A DNA stretch of 26,989 nt, from the NCBI GenBank assembly GCA_001986395.2, contig MQVO02000121.1, forward strand, positions 1 through 26,989. The letters run 5' to 3'. Below are positions 13,108 through 23,034 of the stretch, one piece after another. The stretch's first letter is position 1. Each line of letters opens with the position of its first letter. The translations under genes were made by a program, and so were the position numbers. This DNA is from Irpex lacteus (lineage: Eukaryota > Basidiomycota > Agaricomycetes > Polyporales > Irpicaceae). The notes beneath the pieces were generated by a model, which saw only the letters and a list, made by a program, of their open reading frames with translations, was not told where the DNA came from and did no database searches.

Positions 13108-14487
13108 ATGCCTCCCGCACCTGCCTCGCCGTTCGCGGCACTGCTGCGACGGTCAAAATTTGCCTCGCTAGATACATCCATTGCTCAGGTCTACACGTCG
13201 TCTGGCGGTGACTTGTCGCGAGGAAACTGGGGTCTCAAGCGACCTCTGCCTATACGTCGAAGAGGCGCTCACATCACGGTCAAGGCGGTCGATTCGAAGG
13301 AGCAGCAGACGGAGTGGGATGTGGCGGACCAGCAGGCGAAATGGATAAAGATGTGGGATGAGGTTGGAATCACACCGTCGGTAGGAGAAACCGGCCCCTG
13401 GTTCAGTCGTTTGGGCCCTAAGGTCCATTCGACGGACGAACCGTTCGACTCGGATTATAGCAAGGGTGTGCGACGGATAGAGGAGAACCAGACATCGCTT
13501 GAAGGGGAGGGATTGACGGAAGGAGAGGTTGAGGCTGGCGCGCAGGTATCAGAGGAGGTACCGGAAGAGATACCGGAAGAGTTGACAGAGGAGCAGAAGG
13601 CAGCCTTGGAGGAGAAGAGGACCTTGCTACAAATGCTGGAAGCTGGGCCAGGTGCTTCAATGCCCAATATTTCCGCCATGTCAGACAGCGAGTTCCAGAA
13701 GTACCTCGAAAAGGTCAGAGCGCTGCGTCCCACTTTCCAAGCCTACCGCAATCTCGTGGCGGATGCCAGCAGACGGGAGACACGGGAGACTCAGTGGCTC
13801 GATATACCTGCAGACTACGGTAGCCAGTCGTACAGGACCTTCCTTGCCAAGCACGCAGAGCACGACCTCACCGCTCCTTCGTCTCGGACTATCGAGCAAC
13901 AACCACAACAGGTCGCCGGTCTCACTTACACGCGTGGCTCACTCCTCCAGTCACACCTGCTCACACCGCCGCAGCCCGGTCGCGTACTCAACAAAAACAA
14001 GTCCAATTCCGGTTCCAGAGGAGCCGAGAATGTTACGAGCTTTGCTGGTATGCTGCCTACTTTGGCGGAGAACCATCGTGGCGACACCAAAGCAACAATG
14101 GACTGGAAGCGGTTGGCCACCGTCGCACCCAGCGCCCCTGGTGGAGAGGCTGGCCAGTTCCGTCTTATCAGTGCTCGGCTGGTGTCTGCACCGAACACCG
14201 TCGGATCGATGAAGGCCGGTCTTCAGGGTACATTCATCGACAGCGACGTCAAAGCGGTTACAGAAGAAGACTTGCAGGCTCACAGACAGCCTGGTACACG
14301 GGAGTACTCTGGCTACCGGGACAATAAGCAACCAAGGAGCCATTCGAAGACGTCGCAAAGCGCTACGTCAATCAAAGCGCATCTTTTCCACTCGGAGAAT
14401 GTGTCGCTGCACGTACCGTCAGCACGCGAAGTGAAGGCGGACGACATTCTGGGGGCACTGGAGGGTATAGTTTCGAATTCACAGTGA
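13108..14487 (+). CDS. MRP51: Mitochondrial small-subunit ribosomal protein Mrp51
   Basis: Mrp51 belongs to the fungal mitochondrial small ribosomal subunit and, in yeast, helps translation of mitochondrial mRNAs with particular 5' leaders. The intronless frame encodes 459 residues. The hallmark N-terminal block is clear: FAALLRRSKFASLD, then RGNWGLKRPLP, then AHITVKAVDSKEQQTEW and KWIKMWDEVG (about residues 8-95). A second conserved block, EFQKYLEKVRALRPTFQAYR, lies at about 195-215, and VTSFAGMLPTL lies in the C-terminal half. A Glu-rich segment (about 130-175) separates them. The ATG at 13108 is preferred, although the frame is open further upstream, because homologues begin a few residues before FAALLRR. 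The stop is 26 nt from that of the convergent HYPK-like gene. Confidence 0.88.
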   Translation: MPPAPASPFAALLRRSKFASLDTSIAQVYTSSGGDLSRGNWGLKRPLPIRRRGAHITVKAVDSKEQQTEWDVADQQAKWIKMWDEVGITPSVGETGPWFSRLGPKVHSTDEPFDSDYSKGVRRIEENQTSLEGEGLTEGEVEAGAQVSEEVPEEIPEELTEEQKAALEEKRTLLQMLEAGPGASMPNISAMSDSEFQKYLEKVRALRPTFQAYRNLVADASRRETRETQWLDIPADYGSQSYRTFLAKHAEHDLTAPSSRTIEQQPQQVAGLTYTRGSLLQSHLLTPPQPGRVLNKNKSNSGSRGAENVTSFAGMLPTLAENHRGDTKATMDWKRLATVAPSAPGGEAGQFRLISARLVSAPNTVGSMKAGLQGTFIDSDVKAVTEEDLQAHRQPGTREYSGYRDNKQPRSHSKTSQSATSIKAHLFHSENVSLHVPSAREVKADDILGALEGIVSNSQ

Positions 14488-14513
14488 TGTGTCTATTGCG
14501 TAGCTTGCTTTGT

Positions 14514-14894
14514 TTACGAGATTAGAGCTATTAATGTTTTCACTACGTCGCCACCATGTGTCGCCAATGCTTTCTCTGCTTGTGCTCGTGGGATCTCTAG
14601 CTCGTGAACCTGCGCGGCTGTAAGATGCGATTCCTTTCTCACCAAAGAAGTCCACACGCACAATTAAATCGACATCCTCCCGCTTGATTGAGAAGGTCTC
14701 CTTTGGCTGCTTCACCGGCTTGTCCAGTATACCACCAGGTCTGAAAGCCTCCTCCAGCTTGCCTTTCGAGTATGCCATTCCATCGGCAAACTGCAACACG
14801 ATTATCATCAGATACAAGCCACTCTACTCCCGAGACTGGTTTCACCTACGTTTACTATGACCTCTGGCTCTAGTCTGCCGTTACTTCGCGACAT
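14514..14894 (-). CDS. HYPK: HYPK-like NatA cofactor with UBA-like domain
   Basis: HYPK proteins bind and tune the NatA N-terminal acetyltransferase at the ribosome through a C-terminal UBA-like three-helix domain. Three exons can be read: 14894-14850, 14790-14662 and 14609-14514, with introns of 59 and 52 bp (the second donor is GTGCGT), giving 89 residues. The C-terminal half (TFSIKREDVDLI, then VHELEIPRAQAEKALATHGG, then DVVKTLIALIS) aligns without gaps to the HYPK/NAC-alpha UBA-like domain as I know it. The N-terminal half (MSRSNGRLEPEVIVN, then FADGMAYSKGKLEEAF) would supply the NatA-inhibiting segment. Ignoring the second intron gives a false longer product. A bare NAC-alpha-like UBA protein is the alternative. 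Its upstream region is shared with UPF1 and contains a transposon. Confidence 0.8.
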
Positions 14895-15091
14895 AATCTG
14901 TAAGTTTAATGCACAGATTCCCGCTACCAGCGTCTAAGCTGGGAGAAGGGTCTTAGGGTTGAAGGGGGCAGCATTGTCCAACGCTCAACTGGCGGTGTTC
15001 CTGCAAAATCACGTGATCGTGGTAACCTCCTTCCTTTTGCTGCTCTGCTGTGCGCTCCTCACCAGCTTGGTACAGTCGACAGCCACTTTAC

Positions 15092-15155
15092 CAGAAAGCG
15101 CGGGTTGTGGCAATTTCGGGCGTTCGGGCAGTTAGGGCATTCGGGCGTTCGGTCA
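15092..15155 (+). repeat. Left terminal inverted repeat
   Basis: The core 15112-15155 starts AATTTCGGGC and consists of four TTCGGGC-type heptamers (one mutated to TTAGGGC) and a final TTCGGTC, each separated by 0-2 bases. Subterminal repeats of this kind commonly bind transposase. The outer 20 bp match the right end only imperfectly. Confidence 0.8.
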
Positions 15156-15562
15156 GTGTGACTTATGTCACGTCATATTGAACCTTTTAAGGCATCTGAT
15201 TAGTCATACCGTGTCACTGCGTCACTTTGCCAAAGATCTACTTACATCGTAATCTCCAAAGCCACGGTGCTCCTACTACATACTTATTCGGGCTTCTGTG
15301 CCTCGATTGCCAGCTGTTCGTTATAAATTCGCTGCAAAATCCAGTGAGTATTCTCTTGGCAAGATTTCCGTTTTCCTTCAGCTGGAACTTTTGAACGGTC
15401 ACGAACGGAGTCGGACCCGTCTATAAAGATGTCGCCCTGGAATGGCGACTTTGCCACGGAATCCGAGCGCAGGGTACAGAGGTGCAGTGGGCGCGAGAGC
15501 ACGTACACCAGAGGGGTAGAAGTCCAAGCGTGAGCGGGCAAAGGCACAAAGGGCCACGCTAT

Positions 15563-15641
15563 TGAATATTATGAGTGTATCCGTTCTCGTAGCATAGCCC
15601 GAGTGACTGAATATTGTGAGTGTATTCATTCTCGTAGCATA
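15563..15641 (+). repeat. Two-copy direct repeat, 45-bp period, inside the transposon
   Basis: TGAATATT(A/G)TGAGTGTAT followed by (C/T)C(G/A)TTCTCGTAGCATA occurs at 15563 and again at 15608, with three differences over about 34 bp. A shorter related piece (ACTGTGAGTGTATGC) lies near 15808. The function is unknown. Confidence 0.7.
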
Positions 15642-16421
15642 ATGACTGTTGGTTCCTAGGGCTACTATACGAGCTCTTCCGCTTCCACCACCCTCACTGC
15701 AGCGCATAGACTCGGAGAAGAACGGCGTACACCACCAGAGGAGCGAATGCTAAGCGGCCGGATGAGAGATGAGAGAAGGCAAAGCGTATATGGCTGCCCT
15801 ACCAAATACTGTGAGTGTATGCTTTGCTTTTGCCCGCCACTACCTTTGCCACCTCGATTCTCCCTCACTCCCACTCGACGGGCTCTGGCTGCTTTCGCGC
15901 CGCCTTCAACATCCATTACTGCAACTCGATAAATTCTGCTACAACCAACACCGCACGTACTCATTCCCATCAATCCTGTCACACGACGTATAGCCGCAAC
16001 TGGAGATAACATGGGGAGACGTTCTGGGTGACTCGCCCATTGACATCATTCCATCGAGGCTCAACCTGTCTGCACATTCCTCGCTCGCGTGCCAAACGCG
16101 CCGAACTCACGCGAGTGGCATGCATATGCTGTGGCGGGCTAGGATTTGAAGTACTAGATACCTATACTCAGTGACATATAAGTAACTCGATGCCGTGCTA
16201 TGTGAGTTCAAACTCTCATATAGCCTAATCTCATAGTTTGCAGATTATCTGGTGGTTGTTATATAGAGGCCACCCCTAATAAAATTCAGATGCTGCCACT
16301 GTGCATGATACTTATTGACAAGGGTAGCTACTTTATACTTAAAACATAACAGGCGAAAGTTGCAATTGCCAGTGGTCGGCACCATGGACAGCGATGGTGT
16401 GACATGAACTGAGTGACAGAG

Positions 16422-16484
16422 TGACCGAACGCCCGAATGCCCGAACTGCCCGAACGCCCGAAATTTCCACGAACCGTTCGTTCT
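16422..16484 (-). repeat. Right terminal inverted repeat
   Basis: The reverse complement of 16422-16465 repeats the left core with one difference: it keeps the full TTCGGGC where the left copy has TTAGGGC. The outer part reads GAGAACG outward-in, and CACTTTAC follows immediately outside. Confidence 0.8.
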
Positions 16485-16914
16485 CCACTTTACAGCTCAC
16501 GAGTGCTGGGAAAGGGCTCAGAATCTAAATTTACGTGGTTCCATTTACATACATTACCGTGACAATTCGCACAGAGCTGCTGGCCGGAGCGCCGCTGGCG
16601 CGAAGGCCTGCAGAGATGTGCTTTGCCTCAGGCTGTGGTTGCAGATCAACTGGTAGATTTCGTGTACAATGCATTCACAGCGTATGGTCGCGAAGGCATC
16701 CTGGTAGCGGGTCTAGCTGCGTACGCAGCGTTAGTTACTTATTGGAGGCAGAGACAAAAGTATACCTGCCAGAGCCCACCCGCCACAGTGTTTGTAAACG
16801 CCGAAAGATTGAGATGGCCACGTGCCGGCGACCTCGGTGCCGCTCAGTCATTCGACCCAAGCTGCAGTTTCTAGCGGTTCCTCAACTTACTCCTCGACCA
16901 CGACCATCCCAGCG
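16485..16914. other. UPF1 upstream region with an exon-like membrane-segment stretch
   Basis: About 430 bp between the transposon and the UPF1 start. At 16645-16759, preceded by TTGCAG and followed by GTATAC, a plus-strand frame reads QLVDFVYNAFTAYGREGI and then LVAGLAAYAALVTYWRQRQK. It looks like a short amphipathic helix, one membrane helix and a basic stop-transfer end. I find no partner exon on either side. It may be an exon remnant of a gene broken near the transposon, an unannotated 5' exon, or chance. Confidence 0.3.
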
Positions 16915-19900
16915 ATGGACTCCTTTGAAAACTTCCAGAATGACTCTGCCTCCTCCTACGGGGGCATGAGCGTCGTAGACGATACTTCTTCAGTCTATAC
17001 GGTCAACACCACGAGTCAGTCAAACATTCCGGTGATGGATTTCGACGCGCTCTCGATAACCGATGACCGTTCCGTTATCGGTACTTCGGACGGACATAAC
17101 CATGGGCGAAGTTCCTCTCGAACGGGCTTGGACGAAGATTTCGATGGCGTTTTAGACGACCTCAAGGATGAGGGACAGGTAGATCTGCCGCCGCATGCGT
17201 GCAGGTGAGTAAACTGAATGTCATTGAAAAGCATGTACTGACCAGTGGGGGATAGCTATTGCGGAATCCACTCACCCGCATCCGTCGTTAAATGTCTCAT
17301 TTGCTCGAAGTGGTTCTGTAACTCTCGGGGAAACACCTCTGCTTCTCATATCGTCAACCACCTGGTGCGCGCGAAGCACAAGGAGGTTATTCTGCACGCG
17401 GAATCTCCATTGGGGGAAACAATTCCCGAATGTTACAACTGTGGCAGCAAGAATGTTTTCATGCTGGGATTCATTCCCGCCAAGAGCGATACTGTCGTTG
17501 TCTTACTCTGCCGTCAACCCTGCGCCGCAGTATCCAAGGATATATCCTGGAACACCTCGCTTTGGGCTCCCCTCATCGACGATCGCTCTTTCCTGTCATG
17601 GCTGGTTAAGCCACCGAGCGAGACGGAGCAGTTGCGTTCTCGTCAAATTTCCTTCCAGCAAATCAATCGTCTCGAGGATCTGTGGAGGGATAACGCCAAC
17701 GCCACGCTCGAGGATCTGGAGAAACCGGGCGTCGACGACGAGCCTCAGCCGATTATACTTCGTTACGAGGATGCATATCAGTACCAGAATATCTTCGGTC
17801 CCTTGGTCAAAATAGAAGCCGACTACGATAAGAAGTTGAAAGAGTCTCAAACGCAGACAGATATCTCCGTCCGCTGGGACCTCGGTCTCAATCAGAAGCG
17901 AGTTGCTTGGTTTTGTCTGCCGAAGCTCGAGAGCGGAGAGGTTCGATTGGCCGTTGGAGACGAGCTGAGACTGAGATATGCAGGACAATTGCACAAGCCT
18001 TGGGAAGGTGATGGCCACGTTATCAAGATCCCGAACAGTAAGTGTCTTCTCGTTCGGCTGTAATTCATTGTACTCAAAAAGTCTAGACGTTTCCGACGAG
18101 ATTGGACTGGAGCTGAGACGCTCAGAAGGGGTCCCTGTGGATGTTACGCACAACTATACCGCGGACTTTGTTTGGAAATCGACGAGCTTCGATCGTATGC
18201 AATTGGCGATGAAGACTTTTGCGGTAGACGAGAAGAGTGTCAGCGGATATATCGTGAGTCTGCTAGTAGTCACTCCAAGTAGGTTTTGAGTGACTGACAA
18301 CTCATTGCCCGATAGTACCATAAGCTTCTTGGTCACGAGTTGGAACCGCAAAGTTTGCGTACGCAGATGCCGAAACGCTTCTCGGCACCAGGTCTTCCCG
18401 AGTTGAACCATTCTCAGATGTATGCGGTGAAGAGCGTGCTGCAGAAACCACTGAGTTTGATCCAGGGGCCTCCCGGCACTGGAAAGACAGTCACCTCTGC
18501 GTCGATCGTTTACCATTTGGCGAAAATGAATCCAGGTCAGGTGCTGGTCTGCGCTCCGTCCAACGTCGCCGTCGATCAACTTACGGAGAAGATTCACGCC
18601 ACCGGACTGAAGGTCGTTCGTCTCACTGCGAAGTCCCGTGAAGCTCTCGATTCTTCCATCTCCTTCTTGACGCTCCACCAACAAGTTGCTAATAACACCA
18701 CGCACATCGAGCTGCAGAAACTCATTCAGTTGAAGAACGAGCAGGGAGAATTGAGTTCGAACGATGAGCGCAAGTACAAAGCTCTCATCCGCCAATGCGA
18801 GAAAGAAATTCTTAGTGTGACGGATGTGATCTGTTGCACTTGTGTTGGTGCTGGCGATCCTCGTCTTAGCAAGCTCAAGTTCCGGACGGTGCTCATCGAT
18901 GAGGCAACGCAAGCCGCAGAACCTGGTAAGTTGAGCTCTCCGATAGGGTTAAGGATCATCGTTGCTGATCCAGTTATAGAATGTATGATTCCTCTGGTGT
19001 TAGGTTGCAAGCAGGTGGTACTTGTAGGCGATCATCAGGTACGTATAGGTGTGGCTCTGTAGTTGTATCACTGCTGACTCGATTACGTAGCAACTTGGAC
19101 CAGTCATCATGAACAAGAAGGCTGCTCGAGCGGGATTGACGCAGTCTCTCTTTGAGAGGCTCGTCGTTCTCGGCAACCGTCCTATCCGTCTTCAAGTCCA
19201 GTATCGGATGCACCCATGCCTGTCGGAATTCCCGTCCAATATGTTCTACGAAGGGACATTGCAGAACGGAGTCACTGCTCCGGAGCGCCTCCGCAAGAAC
19301 GTCGACTTCCCATGGCCGGTCCCTGACACTCCCATGTTCTTCTATCAGAATCTGGGACAAGAAGAAATCTCCTCTAGCGGCACTTCTTTCCTGAATAGGT
19401 ATGTGCTGTATTTTCTGTAGATTGAGTTCGTTCGCTGATATGGGTCGGCACGTGTGTACTAGGACGGAAGCGTCTAATGTTGAGAAGATCGTAACCAAAT
19501 TCTTCAAGTCGGGGGTAGTACCAAGCCAGATCGGTGTCGTCACCCCTTACGAAGGGCAGCGGTCTTATATCGTCAACTATATGCAGTTCAACGGGACTCT
19601 CAAGAAGGACCTCTACAAGGAGATCGAAGTCGCTAGTGTGGACGCATTCCAAGGCCGTGAGAAAGACTATATCATTCTCAGCTGCGTGAGAAGCAATGAA
19701 CATCAAGGCATTGGATTCCTGAACGATCCGAGGCGTCTCAATGTCGCGCTCACACGAGCGAAGTATGGCGTTGTTATTCTCGGAAATCCCAAGGTGTTAA
19801 GCAAGGTATGTAGTATTCTAACTTGCATGGCAACTACGCAATATTGACCATGATTGCACAGCATCCGCTATGGCACTATCTCCTGACTCATTACAAGGAA

Positions 19901-20589
19901 AAGAACTGTCTTGTTGAAGGTCCGCTTAACAACCTCCAACCCAGCATGATTCAGTTCAGCAAGCCCAGGCGGACCCTTGTCAAGGCTATGGACCAGTTCC
20001 GGCGTCACGAGACCAGTGCTAGAGATTATTTGGGCAATGGAATGCTCGGAGATGGTCAGTTGAACCCTTTCCAGATGTCTACCTCCGTCTAATACTGATT
20101 GTTCGTCCCGTAGGTCGTCGTTCAGGGACCCCGAGCCGCTTTGATGCCAGCTTCTATCGGACGCATGATGCCCTGGGATACATACCGTCTGACGTACAAT
20201 CGCTACGGTCTCAGGCAACTTACTCTTCAGGATTGCCTGTCTTCGCGGCCGGCGGACCGTTCGGTTCAGGGATGCCACGTCCCAGCGGAGCGAAGCGTAG
20301 CACGTATGGCAGCTACGCAAGCTCTATCATATCGCAAGACGGCGGTCCCAGCGGCAACGATAACGCAAGCGTCATCGGAAGTACCGTGAGCGCATCTGAC
20401 CGGGCGTCGAGCATGGCGTACTCGCAATCGGATAGACTTCAACGGCGCTCATCCTTCTCGTCAATGGCGGGCACATCGGATCTGGGCAGTCTTTCGCAAT
20501 ACGACTACAAGAGTCAGGACGATGGCACGGATTTGGACGACATGAAGTCGCAATACACCGGCACTCAGTCCGGCATCACCGTCTTCTAA
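16915..20589 (+). CDS. UPF1: Nonsense-mediated decay RNA helicase Upf1
   Basis: Upf1 is the SF1 RNA helicase central to nonsense-mediated mRNA decay. Nine exons: 16915-17204, 17256-18037, 18087-18253, 18316-18925, 18980-19038, 19091-19398, 19463-19805, 19862-20054, 20114-20589. They give an unbroken 1075-residue frame. The CH zinc-binding, Upf2-interacting domain starts at HACSYCGIH (about 94-102) and includes [20 protein letters not shown]. Helicase motifs are GPPGTGKT (464-471), DEAT (608-611), VGDHQQLGP (632-640), QYRMHP (673-678), [10 protein letters not shown] (798-807) and NVALTRAK (832-839). The tail after about 920 is Ser/Gly-rich with six SQ and one TQ. The ATG is chosen at MDSFENF; the frame is open a little further upstream. 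The first intron splits the first CH-domain cysteine pair. No frameshift, unlike several neighbours. Confidence 0.97.
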
Positions 20590-21397
20590 GTTCCAAGTGC
20601 CTCAAGCAGTCGCTCGCCTCGCTCCCACGTCGCCTTGAAGTGGGCTCGTCTCGCGATGCGCTCTGCACTGGCAGGCCGCTCGCTCCCTTGCAGGACCTGT
20701 GCGCACGACGTCCATTGTATTCACCGGCTCTTGTGTGGCAGGGCCGTCCTCTGTGCGCATGACCTTGCCGGTCAGGCTGTCAGTACTCCGACCCGATTTT
20801 GGCCATTGAAGACCGTGCACACATCGTACATCACTATCACGACTGAGTCTCGCCTCAGTTACCGCCCGTTACCAGTCTACTACATTGCAGATCGTTGGGC
20901 TGTCGTCTAGCGGAGTGCCTTGTCCGAGCACATCACCCATGACACCGCCATCGGCGTGAGATGATTGTCTCGTCTTGTCTGGACACCGTACCTGTTCCGC
21001 CAATTCTGCGCACGTAGCACATTATGAATAAATCTGAGCTTACCAGAGTATGTATGTATGCGATCCTACGCCAATCATATCTTTATACAGTGGCATACTT
21101 GCGATGCAGTGACGTGTATGTGATGCTGCTAAGGAGAAGTGGGTCTAAGGGTTGGTGCACATTGATCGAAACCACACTGATTTTAGCACGGGGTCTCATA
21201 CATATGGTGCGAGGTATGTATAGTCTGGTACACACCTACCACAGATATCCTAGTACATTGTGAATTGTAATTGTAAGTCGATATGCATGCGCTACTCATG
21301 ATACAGTCTCCGCATTCATGGATTACTGCCCAAGGACATCACGATCAGCGGAGGCAGAGAACCATAGATGCGGGAGATGGTGGCTGACGGATATGAA
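20590..21397. other. Convergent intergenic region, UPF1 / zinc-cluster gene
   Basis: About 0.8 kb between the stops of UPF1 (+) and the zinc-cluster gene (-). It should hold both 3' UTRs; an AATAAA occurs on the plus strand near 21026. A short GTATGTATGTATG run lies near 21048. I see no gene. Confidence 0.5.
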
Positions 21398-23034
21398 TCA
21401 TTCTCGCTGTGGGTCCCGAGACGTCTGTCCAGGTAGCCGATTACTCCAAGTAGAAGGACCTTGCGCAAATGACGGCGTTGATCCCGTCGTGTCTTGTGTT
21501 AACGGAGGCTGCGCAGATGCAGACGATACGGCTGTTGACGGGCGACGACCCTGCGGTTGTGAGGTCGAGGAGGCGCCACTAACAGTCTTCCCTGCTGTAG
21601 TCGCCGCTCGAGGAGACTCCCGCACACCCACTGATAATTCGCCCTCTGCCATATCGACATCCGAGGGATGTTGGCGGTAATATTCCGCGTTCGGCGGAGT
21701 GGTTCTGTGACTGGGCCTGTAAACACTGATACCTTGCGCAGATGCCGGCCCAGCGGTAGAGGCATCTGCGCTTGACGATTTTTTGGCTGATGGTGTTGTG
21801 AAGCACTGACACTTGCAGTGCCGCCTCCTTCCGGCCTGTAGGGCGAGGTTATGGCAGCCAGCGACAGGGACGCTCGTCGTGACCCTGGGGCTCTGTCTGT
21901 TTCACGCAAGCGGGAGCTTGAGCTCAAGATAGGAGACGTGGAGAATGAGCGTGAGGTGTTAGAAGGAGGTGGGTGAGATGAAGAAATGGAGACAGTAGAT
22001 CTACCGCCGTGATCGGGGTACGCAGGTACAGTGGAGGGCGGGTATGTAGGGCTCTCCGGTGCAGTACTATGATGGACCGGATTAGACGATGGCAGCGGCT
22101 CGCCTCGTACAGGGGAGTATGGCGATGGCATCTCGCGATGTACTGGATGCGCCGAAGCAGAATGGACAGAGTAAGACGCTCTTGGTGCCGCTGGTGGACG
22201 ATAGCTATGGGCCGACAAAGCAGGCGACGGTGGATTCCGAGAGTCGTAAACAGCATTAGGTAGCCTGCCTATAATGTCTTCGAGGTACTCTACTCGGCTT
22301 CTTAGATCGTCGTATTCGCCTCTTGTCACGTACTTCTCCCTGCTCACGAAAACATTGAGTAAGTCGAGTATGATCTATCGAAGAGCGAAATGGATGGTCT
22401 TACATGGGCTCGATTATATTCCATTGGCATTTACTCTGCTCACCACGTCGATTGCAGGGACCACATGGCTGAGCTCTGCAACGTAAGACAGAATTTTCAG
22501 TTGATCATCTTGGGATCTGTTGTTCGAGACATTTGCTTACCTATCGCATTTGATCTTTCGCCTTTTGCATTCTAATGATTAAAGGAGGGATACATATCAA
22601 CATTGTAAACATCGTAAACGAAAGGCAGAAGTTGCGCACCTGTGCAGCTGAGTGCCTGGCGTCGTCGTTTCTTCTTGGGGGGTCCAGGAGGGTCCCCTTC
22701 TGGATCGGAGTTATCAGTGCCGTGTCTGGTGGCTTTAGAATTCGATTGTTAAAGCCGCCAATGGTCGGTGTCTGATTGCGCGCAAGACACTTGAGAACAT
22801 ACCATAGTCCCTCATCGGCTCTGACGTAAAGTAGCTGGGTGGCCCGTGCGTCGAGGTGGATGCCATTGAATGGGTCATGGAGCTCGATGCCAACTCTGGA
22901 TGAAGATGGTGGATGGACGGCAGTGTGGGAGGCTGATGCTGAGCAATCATGGAGGGAGCCCGCTGCTCCTCGGGAGGAGGATGCCTAGCGTAGGGCACCG
23001 GATGGCGGGGCGGCGACGGTCTGTCTGGGTTCAT
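21398..23034 (-). CDS. Zn(II)2Cys6 (GAL4-type) fungal transcription factor, one frameshift
   Basis: A fungal DNA-binding regulator; its targets cannot be told. Five exons: 23034-22803, 22732-22640, 22571-22541, 22475-22404, 22339-21398. The zinc cluster spans exons 2-4: SCTECKRRKIKCDR, then AQPCGPCNRRGEQSKCQW, spacing C-x2-C-x6-C-x5-C-x2-C-x8-C. It is preceded by the basic KKKRRR and followed by a short leucine-zipper-like helix (EYDDLRSRVEYLEDIIGRL). The rest is Ser/Pro/His-rich and probably disordered; the large fungal-specific factor domain is absent. One base is missing in the A-run at 21779-21784. With it restored the frame passes through SSSADASTAGPASAQG to the stop at 21398, 456 residues in all. 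Without it, the product ends in an unrelated Arg-rich tail. Start: first ATG of the open exon. Confidence 0.88.

Larger units (their letters stand above)
15092..16484. mobile_element. Non-autonomous DNA transposon with long terminal inverted repeats
   Basis: A 44-bp inverted repeat (15112-15155 against 16422-16465) matches at 43 of 44 positions. Weaker similarity extends outward to CAGAAAG on the left and GAGAACG (complement) on the right, about 64 bp in all. Directly outside, CACTTTAC occurs in the same orientation at 15084-15091 and 16486-16493; the base before it is also shared. An 8-bp target duplication, long TIRs and a CAG-like terminus fit the hAT superfamily, although KDZ-type elements also make 8-bp duplications. 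The interior has only short overlapping open stretches and no transposase motif, so the element would need a transposase from elsewhere. One minus-strand stretch (15547-15284, ending QLAIEAQKPE) looks somewhat coding and could be a remnant. Confidence 0.8.

Noticed and set aside
14600..14662. A further frameshift in the HYPK-like gene, since the raw frame after KREDVDLI is lost.
   Set aside because: A 52-bp intron with a GTGCGT donor and a GCGCAG acceptor joins DLI to VHELEIP in frame and matches the UBA-like domain without gaps.
15284..16012. Transposase remains inside the mobile element.
   Set aside because: The short overlapping minus-strand stretches show no DDE, hAT-dimerisation or zinc-finger motif.
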